Positions 8,333-20,648 of a stretch of 64,000 nt of DNA are shown piece by piece. The notes under the pieces were generated by a model that did no database searches, was not told where the DNA came from, and saw only the letters and a program-made list of their open reading frames with translations. The translations under genes and the position numbers were made by a program. Origin of the DNA: Verrucomicrobiota bacterium (GTDB taxonomy: Bacteria; Verrucomicrobiota; Verrucomicrobiia; Verrucomicrobiales; Verrucomicrobiaceae); the NCBI GenBank assembly GCA_017301975.1, contig JAFLEI010000004.1, forward strand, positions 124,001 through 188,000, in the 5' to 3' direction. The stretch's first letter is position 1; the number at the start of each line of letters is the position of its first letter.

Positions 8333-8806
8333 TCAGCTGATCATTCCGCCTCGGGCGGAGATTTCTGAAAACGCGCGAGTCAGCGCATTGTTCAGCTCAT
8401 GCAGCGTCGCCTGTTCAAGCTGGGGGTCGAGCGTGGCCGTCAAGGTCGGTGGCAGGATGATCGCCTGATGCACCGGCGGCGCTTTCGCGAGTGGCAAGGG
8501 GGCCAGAGGAGCCGGAGCCGGCGCTGCTTCCGTCGGCGCAGGCGCAGCTCCTGCCGAGGGTGCCAGCATTACCGGACGCGGGGCTTCGAACAAGGTCGCC
8601 ATGGAAAGCTTGCTCTTCGGCTCCTCCACATGCGTCGCCGCACAAAGCTGCTTCAGACGGGCCAGCTGGGCGTCCAGCTGACTGTTAAACCACTCCCGAG
8701 TACGCTGGATGTCTTGGGCCAGTGCCGCCAGCTCTTTGGCGAAGAGGTCCCCTGAACGTGCAGACAGTCCGGGCGACAGAGTGGCGGTGGAGGATTGAAG
8801 ACTCAT
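8333..8806 (-). CDS. Hypothetical protein with Pro/Ala-rich linker
   Basis: The 157-aa product has an N-terminal helical stretch (about 20-58, DLFAKELAALAQDIQRTREW...), a low-complexity Pro-Ala region (about 80-115) and a C-terminal helix (about 125-157). No signal peptide or known motif. The upstream 200 bp are AT-rich and probably carry its promoter. The reading frame is supported by the lack of good alternatives and by GC-rich third positions, but function is unknown. Confidence 0.6.
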   Translation of the reverse strand: MSLQSSTATLSPGLSARSGDLFAKELAALAQDIQRTREWFNSQLDAQLARLKQLCAATHVEEPKSKLSMATLFEAPRPVMLAPSAGAAPAPTEAAPAPAPLAPLPLAKAPPVHQAIILPPTLTATLDPQLEQATLHELNNALTRAFSEISARGGMIS

Positions 8807-9030
8807 GCAGGGCCAAATCTATTAAAAATTCCATAAATAATCAAGCCTTCTTCGCTCTCAATCCTATAGTTTTTCAAAATCTTACCCTTCCGCCTCCGCA
8901 AATTTTTAAGATTGCACTCAATGTAAATGGATCTTTAGGAAAGCCCACTTCAAAATGTAAGTCGCCGTATTTTCCACCTGCGGCTGACGGGACAAAGGCG
9001 CATGCCCCGCTTCTTTTCGAAGCGCCGTAT

Positions 9031-10398
9031 TCAGGGCTTCGCATTCTTCTTTTTGCCCTTCCCTTGTCGCCTTTGCACCAGCGGCCAGTCGGGATCAGCG
9101 GTGCGGGAGGACTCCATCAAAGCAGAGGCTTTGGCCACAAGCTCCGGTTTCTCCTTGGCGAGGTCATGCGCCTCTGCCGCATCAGTCTTGAGGTCGTAAA
9201 GCTCGACGGGGCTCTCCGGGCCGTTGCGCACGGCTTTCCAGTCTCCAAACCGAACCGCCTGCAGCGAGGCCCCTTCGTGCAGCTCCCAGTAGAAGTGATC
9301 GCGCTGGGGTGCTGGACCGCCTTTGAGGAAGGACACCAGCGAGAGGCCGTCCGTCTTGCAGGCTTCCGGAATTTTCGCGCCGGCGAGTTCCGCAGCGGTG
9401 GGCAGGAAATCCCAGAATGCCCAGGGCTCTTCCGTCACGCGCCCGGCTGGCACCTGACCCGGCCAGCGGGCCAGTGCTGCCTGTCGCAGCGCGCCTTCAT
9501 ACAGGCCGCGCTTGAAGCCGCGCAGGCCGTTGGAGGCCTGGTCGAAGAGCTTGCCCATCTCGGAGGTGGGATCAAACGAGGAGCCGTTGTCGCCTGCGGT
9601 CATGACGAGCGTGTTGTCATCAATGCCGCACTCTTTGAGCGTGTCGAGCAGGCGGCCTACATCGCTGTCCAGGCGTGTGACCATGGCGGCATAGTTCTTC
9701 TGCGTCTCGGTCCAGGACTTGTCCTTGTAGATCCCTTGGTCGTCGATCTCGAAGTTGCCGTGCGGCAGCGTAATCGAATAGTAGAGGAAGAAGGGGCCAG
9801 ACTTGTGCTCGCGTACCCAGCGCACCACTTCGTCGGAGATGAGCTGCTGCGCGTAGGTTTTGCCCACGCCTTTGCCGGTGTTGCCGGGCAAATTGAAGCG
9901 CTGGTCGTTGTTGTAGAGATAGGTGGGAAAGTAGCTGTGGGCGTGGCGCTGGCAGTTGTAGCCGTAAAAGTGGTCAAAGCCGAGCTTCAGCGGACTGCCG
10001 GTGGTGTCGAACATGCCCATGCCCCACTTGCCCATGCAGGCGGTGGCATAGCCGGCATCATGCAAAATCTGCGCCACGGTGATCGTGCCCGCTGGCAGCG
10101 GCTTCTGTCCTTCCGCGCCGATCTCGCGATTCGCGCGGATCGGACAGTGCCCGGTGTGCAAACCGGTCATCAGGCATGAACGCGAAGGCGCGCACACGCT
10201 CGTGCCACTGTAGGCCTGCAGGTAGCGCGTGCCCTCCTTCGCCATGCGGTCGAGGTTGGGCGTCTGGATCAGCTTCTGCCCGTAGCAGCCCAGATCTCCC
10301 TGCGCGAGGTCGTCGCTGAGGATGAAGACGATGTTGGGTTTGTCCGCCGCTGCGGCGGCGGCACAGAGGGCAAGGAGCAGGACGATGGGTCGGATCAT
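9031..10398 (-). CDS. Secreted sulfatase (arylsulfatase family S1)
   Basis: The 455-aa protein has a signal peptide ([18 protein letters not shown]) and then the sulfatase start [21 protein letters not shown], whose Asp pair binds calcium. The formylglycine motif Cys-Ala-Pro-Ser-Arg follows at about residue 69 ([18 protein letters not shown]), so the nucleophile comes from the Cys-type maturation by a formylglycine-generating enzyme not seen in this window. GKWGMG and TAGDNG are further active-site segments. The C-terminus is Lys/Gly-rich. It hydrolyses sulfate esters, probably on polysaccharides; substrate unknown. It is only distantly related to the second sulfatase at 45.4 kb. Confidence 0.92.
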   Translation of the reverse strand: MIRPIVLLLALCAAAAAADKPNIVFILSDDLAQGDLGCYGQKLIQTPNLDRMAKEGTRYLQAYSGTSVCAPSRSCLMTGLHTGHCPIRANREIGAEGQKPLPAGTITVAQILHDAGYATACMGKWGMGMFDTTGSPLKLGFDHFYGYNCQRHAHSYFPTYLYNNDQRFNLPGNTGKGVGKTYAQQLISDEVVRWVREHKSGPFFLYYSITLPHGNFEIDDQGIYKDKSWTETQKNYAAMVTRLDSDVGRLLDTLKECGIDDNTLVMTAGDNGSSFDPTSEMGKLFDQASNGLRGFKRGLYEGALRQAALARWPGQVPAGRVTEEPWAFWDFLPTAAELAGAKIPEACKTDGLSLVSFLKGGPAPQRDHFYWELHEGASLQAVRFGDWKAVRNGPESPVELYDLKTDAAEAHDLAKEKPELVAKASALMESSRTADPDWPLVQRRQGKGKKKNAKP

Positions 10399-10467
10399 GG
10401 GACGATGGGAACGCTCGCAGCATGGCTGATCTAGCCGGAGCGTACGAGTGTCCGGTGGCGTCCCCGG

Positions 10468-10977
10468 TTACCGCACATTGCAGAGCGTCTTCGCCACCGC
10501 TTTGGAGAAGGCGTCGGAGATGGTGTAATCTTTCACGAACGCGGCAGAGAGACCGACGGGTATAAAGTGCTTGCTGAGGGTGAACTCACCGACGGGCATG
10601 CGCCGGGCTGCCTGATACAAGGTCACGGTGCCCTCCATGCGGATCTGGCCGGCGCCGGGCAGCAGGCTGCTCGCGAAGAAATTTCCGCCCGAGTAGCGGG
10701 TGATTTTCACCTCCGCGTGGTAGTGGCGGGGCGCACCGGCGGGAGGCAGGGCCATAGCCTCGACATCCCGGTCAATCCGCACGCCAAAGGTCTCGCAAGC
10801 CGCCCGGGACATCCGGACGTCGGTGCTGGTGACGTTGGCGTGGAATGTGTCGCCTTGGCAGACCTGTGCAGTGAGCGGTGCGATGATGTTGGCGTGGGGT
10901 GCTCTGGTGGCGCAACTGGAGAGAATGAGTGCCGCAGCGATGGTGGAAAGGCGGCGAAGGGCGTCGGGGAGGTTCAT
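10468..10977 (-). CDS. Lipoprotein, DUF4410-like, paralogue of 11250-11756
   Basis: The ATG at 10977 gives 169 aa with lipobox Leu-Ser-Ser-Cys at about residue 22; the longer frame upstream was rejected because it has no signal. Features shared with the next gene: an APLTA block, DVRMSRA, a charged RYSGG segment, then MEGTVTLYQ...PVGEFTLSKHF and a C-terminal AFSKAVAKTLCNV. The pattern resembles DUF4410 lipoproteins, whose role is unknown. The two genes are adjacent, both minus strand, separated by 272 bp. Confidence 0.75.
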   Translation of the reverse strand: MNLPDALRRLSTIAAALILSSCATRAPHANIIAPLTAQVCQGDTFHANVTSTDVRMSRAACETFGVRIDRDVEAMALPPAGAPRHYHAEVKITRYSGGNFFASSLLPGAGQIRMEGTVTLYQAARRMPVGEFTLSKHFIPVGLSAAFVKDYTISDAFSKAVAKTLCNVR

Positions 10978-11149
10978 GACAGGTGATGTGATGAGAGGTG
11001 AAAGCTGGAGGCAGGGCGGCAAAGAACGCTCCAATAAGCGTGATGTCCTAGGCATTTCAAATGGACTGCCAGTCAAAACGGCGGACACGGCAGGGAGGCC
11101 GCCTGTTTGCTGTAGTCGCATTCCGTTCTGAAAGGGGGCGGGTAACAGA

Positions 11150-11178
11150 AAGCGGCTCGGATTTGTTTCCGGGCCGCT
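11150..11178 (-). terminator. Probable terminator of the 11250-11756 lipoprotein gene
   Basis: An 11-bp stem (11151-11161 with 11168-11178, one G-U pair) lies about 70 bp past the stop. The A tract on the plus strand is weak (AACAGAA), so efficiency is uncertain. The arm sequence resembles the hairpin after groEL. Confidence 0.5.
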
Positions 11179-11249
11179 GGGGGAGGTTTGGGTATGGATG
11201 ACCTTCTGGCTGTCACAGTCACAGTCGCAGCCGCTCGGGGCGAGGGTGC

Positions 11250-11756
11250 TTACTGCACCTGGCAGACGGTCTTGGCGACGGCTGCGGAGAAGGCTGTGCT
11301 GATGGTGTTCATGCTCACCGTCAGGCTGTACAAGCCGCCGATGGCAAAGGATTTGCGCACGATGAACTCGCCCACGGGCACGCGCTTGGGCATCTGGTAG
11401 AGAGTCACCACGCCGTCCAGATGCATCTGTCCCATGCCAGGCATCGCGGTGCGCACCACGCCACTGCCCTTGGTGTAGCGGGTGACGTTGACCACGATCT
11501 CATATCGGTGGGAGGAACCGCCCGGCTGGGCCATGGCCTGCACATTCTGGGTGATCTGGTCGGCCAGCATCGCGCGATCTTCAGCCGACATCCGGGCATC
11601 CGTGGTGTTTACGATGGTGTTGACGCCGTCCCCCTGGCTGACGACCGCCGTGAGAGGGGTCACATAGATGGCGTGCGGTGTGCTGGAGGCGCAGTTTGAA
11701 AGGGCCAGAGCAGCGGCGATGGCAGAGAGAAAGCGGAGGGGCTGGGAGAAGTTCAT
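11250..11756 (-). CDS. Lipoprotein, DUF4410-like, paralogue of 10468-10977
   Basis: The start at 11756 gives 168 aa with a hydrophobic leader and lipobox Leu-Ser-Asn-Cys at about residue 21. The body matches its neighbour position by position: VTPLTAVVSQGD, TTDARMSAEDR, VTRYTKGSG, MHLDGVVTLYQ...PVGEFIVRKSF, ISTAFSAAVAKTVCQV. Only the conserved C-terminal Cys is shared outside the lipobox. The pair is best explained by tandem gene duplication. Function unknown. Confidence 0.75.
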   Translation of the reverse strand: MNFSQPLRFLSAIAAALALSNCASSTPHAIYVTPLTAVVSQGDGVNTIVNTTDARMSAEDRAMLADQITQNVQAMAQPGGSSHRYEIVVNVTRYTKGSGVVRTAMPGMGQMHLDGVVTLYQMPKRVPVGEFIVRKSFAIGGLYSLTVSMNTISTAFSAAVAKTVCQVQ

Positions 11757-11889
11757 GATTTGAGAAAGTGCAGTATGAGAGCAGCGGAATATGCCCGAAG
11801 CCTGCGTCAATTCAATCTCTGGCACCTTGTCACAAGCTTTAGCTGGTCTGGAAGACGGCTGCACTGCAGGCCCGCCGCCGCCCTGCCTG

Positions 11890-11923
11890 AAAAAAATAAC
11901 GGCCCGGAATCACTTCCGGGCCG
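11890..11923 (-). terminator. Rho-independent terminator after groEL
   Basis: A perfect 10-bp stem (11900-11909 with 11914-11923, CGGCCCGGAA arms) and TCAC loop is followed on the minus strand by seven T residues (A tract 11890-11896). It ends groEL transcription about 60 bp past the stop codon. Confidence 0.9.
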
Positions 11924-11981
11924 CGTGGGGGTTTTGGGTTTTTGAGGCGCCGCGCGGGTTGGGTCACGCAGCGGTCAAAAA

Positions 11982-13944
<1,963 letters not shown>

Positions 13945-14000
13945 AGTTGGTCTGGTTTGTGCTTTTAGGGTTTCTGGTTCTGGTTTGGTTCGGGTTGTCT

Positions 14001-14044
14001 GCCCGGCCTGCTGTCACACGGGTTGGTGTGCCGGCTGGCCGGGC
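14001..14044 (-). terminator. Strong hairpin between the 14051 lipoprotein gene and groES
   Basis: An inverted repeat with outer 8-bp arms (GCCCGGCC at 14001-14008, GGCCGGGC at 14037-14044) and an inner CACAC/GTGTG match begins 7 bp past the lipoprotein stop. It probably ends that transcript, though no clear U tract follows on the minus strand. Confidence 0.5.
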
Positions 14045-14050
14045 GGAAAT

Positions 14051-14665
14051 TCATTCGGGGTCGGTGGGCGGTGCCGCAGCGGCTGGCGCGGGAAGGGTGT
14101 TGGGGACGATGGCGACGCCGTTGGGAGCGCGCTCCTGGCCGCCATAGCTGAGATCCGGGGCTGCCTCGCCGATTTCGCTGACGAGGAAGTCCACGATGCG
14201 CTGCGGCTCTTCGGAGAGCACGGACTGCAGCATGCGTGACGTGCGCGCCTGATCGTAGCCTTTCATGTCCAGGTCAAGCTTCGCGGCACCTTCGAGGCCT
14301 TTGATTTGTGCGGCGAGATCCACGGTGGAGTTCACGCGCTTCAGCAATACGGGGTCGGCGGCGAGCTTTTTCATCGCCACAGCCAGCTTGTCCTTCACCT
14401 CCGGCGTGTTCAGCAGCTCGGTGGCGGTCTTGCCGGGGTATTGGGAGATGATGCTTTCCGCTTCGGTTTTCAAAGCGTCTTGGGCGGGGGAAGCAGGTGC
14501 AGCAGGCGGGGTGAGCGCGCTGGAGATTTCGGCTTCGATGCGCGCATCAGGAACGGCTGCTGGCTTTGGAGCCGCAGGCGTTTCAGAGGTCTTGGCAGCC
14601 TCGGGCGATTTGCCGCAGGAGGCGAAAGCCAGTGCCGTGATGAGGAGAAGGGTGTTCGTCTTCAT
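14051..14665 (-). CDS. Lipoprotein, helical, unknown function
   Basis: The 204-aa product has a signal peptide with lipobox Phe-Ala-Ser-Cys at about residue 17, then a Pro/Ala/Lys linker (about 20-60). Residues 65-160 are helical and charged (SIISQYPGKTATELLNTPEVKDKLAVAMKKLAADP...). The end is low-complexity Pro/Ala. Its start overlaps the stop of the upstream gene by ATGA (14662-14665), so the two are translationally coupled. No family recognised. Confidence 0.75.
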   Translation of the reverse strand: MKTNTLLLITALAFASCGKSPEAAKTSETPAAPKPAAVPDARIEAEISSALTPPAAPASPAQDALKTEAESIISQYPGKTATELLNTPEVKDKLAVAMKKLAADPVLLKRVNSTVDLAAQIKGLEGAAKLDLDMKGYDQARTSRMLQSVLSEEPQRIVDFLVSEIGEAAPDLSYGGQERAPNGVAIVPNTLPAPAAAAPPTDPE

Positions 14666-15246
14666 GCGGCGCGGGGGGCGATGGCTGCGTTGGAAATTTC
14701 ACGCAGCGCGGTTTTCACAGCCTGATCGAGAGTTTGGAAGGACTCATAGGGAGAGCCCAGCATGCCGGTCATGCCTTGCATGTTGGAGGTGTTTTCCAGG
14801 CGGCCCATGACGAACCACTGGTCACCTCCCTGGTTTTCGATCAGCGACTTCAGATACTCGATTTCGAGCTTCTTGTTCGTTATCTGGTCGTTCGTGTCAG
14901 CGCTTTGATTGGTGAACTGCACCAGCGGCTGGCGGCAGAGCAGGATGCCATAGGCGCGGTTCTGCGCCAGGGAGCAGGTCACGGAATACTTCGCCTGGGA
15001 ATCCACCAGCGTGTGGGAAGGGTCCGTGCAGCTGATCATCAGCTCTGTCTCAGAGAGGCGGGCGGTGGCACCCATGGGATCGCGCGTGATGCGGAAGCCC
15101 TCGGCTTCGGTCAGGCCCGTGAAGCATTCCACGATCTTGTTGAGGAATGTGCGGCGCATCTTCAGCAAGAGCTCATCATGCTTCGCGAGAAGGCCCTTGG
15201 CCTCCCCATCGAGTGCTGACAGTTGCTTGAGGGCTTCGAGACTCAT
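14662..15246 (-). CDS. Hypothetical cytosolic protein coupled to a lipoprotein gene
   Basis: The start at 15246 (MSLEALKQLS) gives 194 aa; the earlier ATG at 15270 adds only eight residues inside a repeat region. The N-terminal half has a helix with Lys/Leu repeats (EAKGLLAKHDELLLKMRRTFLNKIVECF) followed by a mixed beta section (FRITRDPMGATARLSETELMISC). A 50-residue amphipathic segment near 120-160 (NKKLEIEYLKSLIENQGG) may be coiled. No signal. Function unknown; co-translation with the lipoprotein suggests they work together. Confidence 0.7.
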   Translation of the reverse strand: MSLEALKQLSALDGEAKGLLAKHDELLLKMRRTFLNKIVECFTGLTEAEGFRITRDPMGATARLSETELMISCTDPSHTLVDSQAKYSVTCSLAQNRAYGILLCRQPLVQFTNQSADTNDQITNKKLEIEYLKSLIENQGGDQWFVMGRLENTSNMQGMTGMLGSPYESFQTLDQAVKTALREISNAAIAPRAA

Positions 15247-15283
15247 CGCGGGGAAATGAGGTTTACGCACAAAAGCCGCTCCG

Positions 15284-15541
15284 TCGTGCCGGAGGCACGA
15301 AAGACATTAGCCGGTGGTGCAACCACCGGACCCACGTGATTTCCCAGCGTGGGGGAAGTCAGCGCCCTGGAGGGGCGCGAGAAGCAGCCGCGAACCGGCG
15401 ATGTGCCGACTGCGGACGCTTCTCGCGCACCTCCCGGTGCGCCACGGGAGAGAACCGAGGGCGTGCGATACGAACCGGTGGTTTCACCACCGGCTAATAT
15501 CTCGCGTCCTTCCAGGACGCCCAAAGGCGACCCTGGAAGGA
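15284..15541. repeat. Complex hairpin-rich repeat element upstream of dnaK's 3' end
   Basis: The core, 15306-15498, has 24-bp terminal inverted repeats (15306-15329 and 15475-15498) that differ at one base; each arm is itself palindromic (ATTAGCCGGTGGTG.../...CACCACCGGCTAAT). Flanking hairpins lie outside at 15284-15302 (TCGTGCC/GGCACGA) and 15508-15541 (TCCTTCCAGG/CCTGGAAGGA). Further small hairpins lie between. There is no coding potential. This resembles non-autonomous REP/MITE-type elements. It occupies most of the 357-bp gap between dnaK's stop and the 14662 gene's start. Confidence 0.65.
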
Positions 15542-15603
15542 TTTTCGAGATAAATGTAACAGCGCCAGCCATAGGAACTCAGGAGAAGACTCGAAGGACT
15601 GGA

Positions 15604-17613
<2,010 letters not shown>

Positions 17614-17653
17614 CTAGATGCGTGCCAAGTGGGTCTTTAGAGAGACAAATGAT

Positions 17654-17682
17654 TGATAATGATATATTTAAGTAAAGTGCAA
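17654..17682 (-). promoter_or_regulatory. Weak promoter-like motif upstream of dnaK
   Basis: On the minus strand, TTGCAC (17677-17682) is followed after 17 bp by TTATCA (17654-17659), about 100 bp before the dnaK start. The -35 box is fair, the -10 box poor. The surrounding AT-rich stretch contains repeated TTGGCACAATT units just upstream (17702-17730), which may be protein-binding sites. Low confidence. Confidence 0.3.
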
Positions 17683-17771
17683 CCGAGTGTCACAGAACCA
17701 AAAATTGTGCCAAATTGTGCCAAAGTGCCAAGGCGTGGCGCAGTTGGACTGGCATTTGGCACAATCCGGAC

Positions 17772-17926
17772 GGAGCGCACGCGTCCCCCGTGCCGTTTTC
17801 CGCGTCCTCGCGGGAAAGCGTCCCTTGAACACACGCCAGCTTAGCAGCGGGCTGTGGATGAAATCGCGCTTCAGGGACGGCATTCAGCGGGGACGGTGAA
17901 TGCAGCACGCGGGACGCGTGCGCTCC
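17772..17926. mobile_element. 155-bp TIR element between dnaK and nuoB (MITE/REP-like)
   Basis: The ends are perfect 16-bp inverted repeats (GGAGCGCACGCGTCCC at 17772-17787 and its reverse complement at 17911-17926), and similarity extends to about 24 bp with two mismatches. The interior has GC-rich partial hairpins and no coding potential. It sits in the divergent region between dnaK and nuoB, so it could affect either promoter. Confidence 0.65.
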
Positions 17927-18015
17927 AAGTCGCTTGTGAAAAGTTTCACAATCCGATTGCCGCCCCTGCGCAGGGGGCGTAATTCTCAAGGTCCTAAAAT
18001 TTTCCCCTGACTCCC

Positions 18016-18552
18016 ATGGTCGCTCCCGCTGATTCCACCGTTGCTGCTTACGACTCGAAAGTCGAAGGCAATATCATCTTCACCAAGATGGACGCCGCCA
18101 TCAACTGGATGCGCAAGAACTCCATGTGGCCGATGCCGATGGGCCTGGCCTGCTGCGCCATTGAGATGATGGCCGCTGCTTGCAGCCGCTATGACCTCAG
18201 CCGTTTCGGTGCGGAAGTGATGCGTTTCTCCCCCCGTCAGGCGGACGTGATGATCGTCGCTGGCACGGTGACTTATAAGATGGCCCTCGCCGTGAAGCGT
18301 GTGTGGGACCAGATGCCGGAGCCGAAGTGGTGCATCGCCATGGGCGCCTGCGCCTCCAGCGGCGGCATGTACCGCAGCTACGCGGTGCTTCAGGGCATCG
18401 ACCAGCTCATCCCGGTGGACGTTTACATCTCCGGCTGCCCGCCGCGCCCTGAGGCGCTGCTGGAAGGCATGATGCGCCTGCAGCACAAGATCGAAACCGA
18501 GCACTCCTTCACCGATCAGAAGAAGGAACTGCTGGCCGAACTCACCGCTTAA
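18016..18552 (+). CDS. nuoB: NADH-quinone oxidoreductase subunit B
   Basis: The 178-aa protein has the cluster-N2 cysteine ligands in family order: [11 protein letters not shown] (two adjacent Cys), [11 protein letters not shown] and [12 protein letters not shown]. The length is normal. NuoB is a peripheral subunit of complex I that carries the last iron-sulfur cluster before quinone. It is followed by nuoC after 13 bp. A small hairpin (CGCCCCTGCGCAGGGGGCG) lies about 40 bp before the start and may belong to the leader. nuoA and nuoD are absent from either side. Confidence 0.97.
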   Translation: MVAPADSTVAAYDSKVEGNIIFTKMDAAINWMRKNSMWPMPMGLACCAIEMMAAACSRYDLSRFGAEVMRFSPRQADVMIVAGTVTYKMALAVKRVWDQMPEPKWCIAMGACASSGGMYRSYAVLQGIDQLIPVDVYISGCPPRPEALLEGMMRLQHKIETEHSFTDQKKELLAELTA

Positions 18553-18565
18553 TTTTTTCACGACC

Positions 18566-19138
18566 ATGACTGCCGCCCAAATGGTTGAAGCCCTGAAGCA
18601 GAAATTCGGCGATGCCGTGCTGGAAACGAAGGAGTTTCGTGGGGAGCACACGCTCGTCGTCAAGCTCACCAACGCCAAGCCGCTGCTCGCGTACTGCCGT
18701 GATGAACTGAATTTCGACTACCTCGTTGATATCAGCAGCCTGGACTACATGGGCAAGGAGCCGCGCTTTGAGATGGTGTATGAGCTCTACGGCTACGGCC
18801 ATCTGCAGCACCTGCGTGTGCGCGCTGCCGTGGCGGAAGACGTGGAAGTCCCCACCGTGAGCGACATCTGGCCCACCGCCAACTGGCATGAGCGTGAGGT
18901 GTACGACATGATGGGCATCAAGTTCAGCGGCCACCCTGACATGCGCCGCATCCTCATGTGGGAAGGCTACCCCTTCCACCCGTTGCGCAAAGATTTCCCG
19001 CTCGAAGGCAAGCCCAGCGACATGCCCGATGTCGGCTTCACCAAGACCGCGCCGATGGCGGACGGTCCCTTCGTCACCAGCGCTGGTGCGACGGACAAAG
19101 TGCACGCCGAGCCCCGCTCCCGCAGGCCGGTGGAGTAA
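18566..19138 (+). CDS. nuoC: NADH-quinone oxidoreductase subunit C
   Basis: The 190-aa protein has the 30-kDa subunit core: FDYLVDISSLDYMGKEPRFEMVYELY, then the PTVSDIWPTANWHEREVYDMMGIKFSGHPDMRRILMWEGYPFHPLRKDFPL signature. It is a peripheral subunit that contacts NuoB and NuoD. Co-transcribed with nuoB. The next gene downstream (from 19322) is unrelated, so this is a two-gene remnant or split nuo operon. The C-terminal tail (MADGPFVTSAGATDKVHAEPRSRRPVE) is longer and more basic than in typical NuoC. Confidence 0.95.
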   Translation: MTAAQMVEALKQKFGDAVLETKEFRGEHTLVVKLTNAKPLLAYCRDELNFDYLVDISSLDYMGKEPRFEMVYELYGYGHLQHLRVRAAVAEDVEVPTVSDIWPTANWHEREVYDMMGIKFSGHPDMRRILMWEGYPFHPLRKDFPLEGKPSDMPDVGFTKTAPMADGPFVTSAGATDKVHAEPRSRRPVE

Positions 19139-19321
19139 TGCCGCTGGCTGGACGTGGGTTGGGTGCGTTTGGCATGTGCCGCCGAGCAAGAACCTTTACG
19201 CTCATTCGTGGACATTTCCGGCGGTCAGCGTTTTAATGCAAAATCACGCAGCCTTCTTCATTCGGGTGACGATGCTGCAAGATAGAGCCTCACGGCCTTT
19301 CCCGTTCCCATTCCCCTCATC

Positions 19322-20584
19322 ATGACACGCACACATCTCACCACCGCACTCGGTCTGGCCCTGGCCACGACCGCCTTTTCCGCTGAATCCACCGACTGGG
19401 GCGCCTTCCGGGGTCCTTCCGGCAATGGCGTCGTCCCCGCTGTGGCCAATGCCAAATGGAGCCTCAAGCAGGTCTGGAAATCGCCCACAAACCTCGGCTT
19501 CAGCTCCTTTGCGGAGTCTGGTGGCAAGGTTTACACGCTCGTCACGGGCGAAAGCGATGGCAACAGCGGTGAGATGCTGGCCTGCCTCGATGCCAAGACG
19601 GGCAAGCAGCTCTGGACCAAGCCTCTCAGCGTCGTTCCCAAATACGACGGCGGCGGTGACTCCGGCACGCCTGACAACAAAGGCGGCGACGGCTCCCGCT
19701 CCACACCCGTGGTCAATGATGGCAAAGTGTACGCCATCGACTCCATGCTGGGGGTCTTCTGCTTTGACGCCGCCACGGGCAAGGAGCTTTGGAAGCACGA
19801 CGTGATGAAGGAAAACGCCGGTGTGGAGATCAAGTGGGAAAACGCCGCTTCTCCGGTGATTGACGGAGACATCCTCCTCCTCGCCGGCGGTGGTGCAGGT
19901 CAGGCGCTCATCGGTTTGAACAAGAACACCGGCAAGGTGGTGTGGAAGGGTGAAGACGACAAGATGACCCACGCCACCCCCGTCCCTGCGGACATCCTGG
20001 GCGTGCATCAGGTCATCTTCTTCACGCAGACCGGCCTCGTGGCGGTGAATCCGCAGAAGGGCGATGTGCTGTGGCGTGCCCCTTTCCCTTACAAAGTCAG
20101 CACCGCCGCCTCGCCGGTGGTGTATGAGGACATCGTGTATTGCTCCGCCGGTTATGGCGTGGGCGCAGGCGCCTTCAAGATCAGCAAGAGCGGTGGCAAG
20201 CTGGAAGCGACGCAGATCTGGCGTCGTGAAAACGAGTGCTTCAACCACTGGAGCACCCCGGTCGTGAAAGACGGCTACCTCTACGGCATGTTCAGCTTCA
20301 AGGAGTACGGCGCCGGTCCCCTGGCCTGCGTGGACATCCGCACGGGTGAAGACAAATGGGCGGAAAAAGGCTTCGGTCCCGGCCAGGTCATCCTTGCAGG
20401 AGACAAGATCATCGCCACCAGCGACAAGGGCGAGATCGTCGTCGTCGAGGCCAGCCCGGAGAAATACAAGGAAGTGGCGCGCAAGGACGTGCTGGATGGC
20501 AAGGTCTGGAGCTACCCGATCCTGGCCAACGGCAAAATCTTTGCCCGCAGCACGACTGAAGGCGTGTGCCTGGAAGTGAACTGA
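19322..20584 (+). CDS. Exported PQQ-like beta-propeller protein
   Basis: The 420-aa product has a Sec signal (cleaved near AFSAES) and then repeated blades with the PQQ/quinoprotein-like motif: AKTGKQLWTKPL (about 90), AATGKELWKHDV (about 155), NTGKVVWKGED (about 205), PQKGDVLWRAPF (about 245) and RTGEDKWAEKGFG (about 340). No cytochrome c heme motif is visible. Such WD/PQQ-fold proteins are common in Verrucomicrobia and act mostly as periplasmic scaffolds; real PQQ binding is unproven. A strong terminator follows. Confidence 0.85.
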   Translation: MTRTHLTTALGLALATTAFSAESTDWGAFRGPSGNGVVPAVANAKWSLKQVWKSPTNLGFSSFAESGGKVYTLVTGESDGNSGEMLACLDAKTGKQLWTKPLSVVPKYDGGGDSGTPDNKGGDGSRSTPVVNDGKVYAIDSMLGVFCFDAATGKELWKHDVMKENAGVEIKWENAASPVIDGDILLLAGGGAGQALIGLNKNTGKVVWKGEDDKMTHATPVPADILGVHQVIFFTQTGLVAVNPQKGDVLWRAPFPYKVSTAASPVVYEDIVYCSAGYGVGAGAFKISKSGGKLEATQIWRRENECFNHWSTPVVKDGYLYGMFSFKEYGAGPLACVDIRTGEDKWAEKGFGPGQVILAGDKIIATSDKGEIVVVEASPEKYKEVARKDVLDGKVWSYPILANGKIFARSTTEGVCLEVN

Positions 20585-20614
20585 GCCCGGCGCATCTCCC
20601 CATTCTCAAGATTC

Positions 20615-20648
20615 GAAGCCCGGAGCTCAAAACTCCGGGCTTCTTTTT
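20615..20648 (+). terminator. Rho-independent terminator of the PQQ-propeller gene
   Basis: An 11-bp stem (20615-20625 with 20633-20643, GAAGCCCGGAG/CTCCGGGCTTC), loop CTCAAAA, then a run of T (20641-20648). It begins 31 bp past the stop. Confidence 0.9.

Noticed and set aside
13945..14050. CIRCE/HrcA operator upstream of groES
   Set aside because: No TTAGCACTC-N9-GAGTGCTAA-like repeat was found; the inverted repeat there is a terminator-like hairpin.
17700..17735. Sigma-54-type promoter for dnaK in the TTGGCAC repeats
   Set aside because: The repeats resemble a -24 element but no GC at the required -12 spacing follows.
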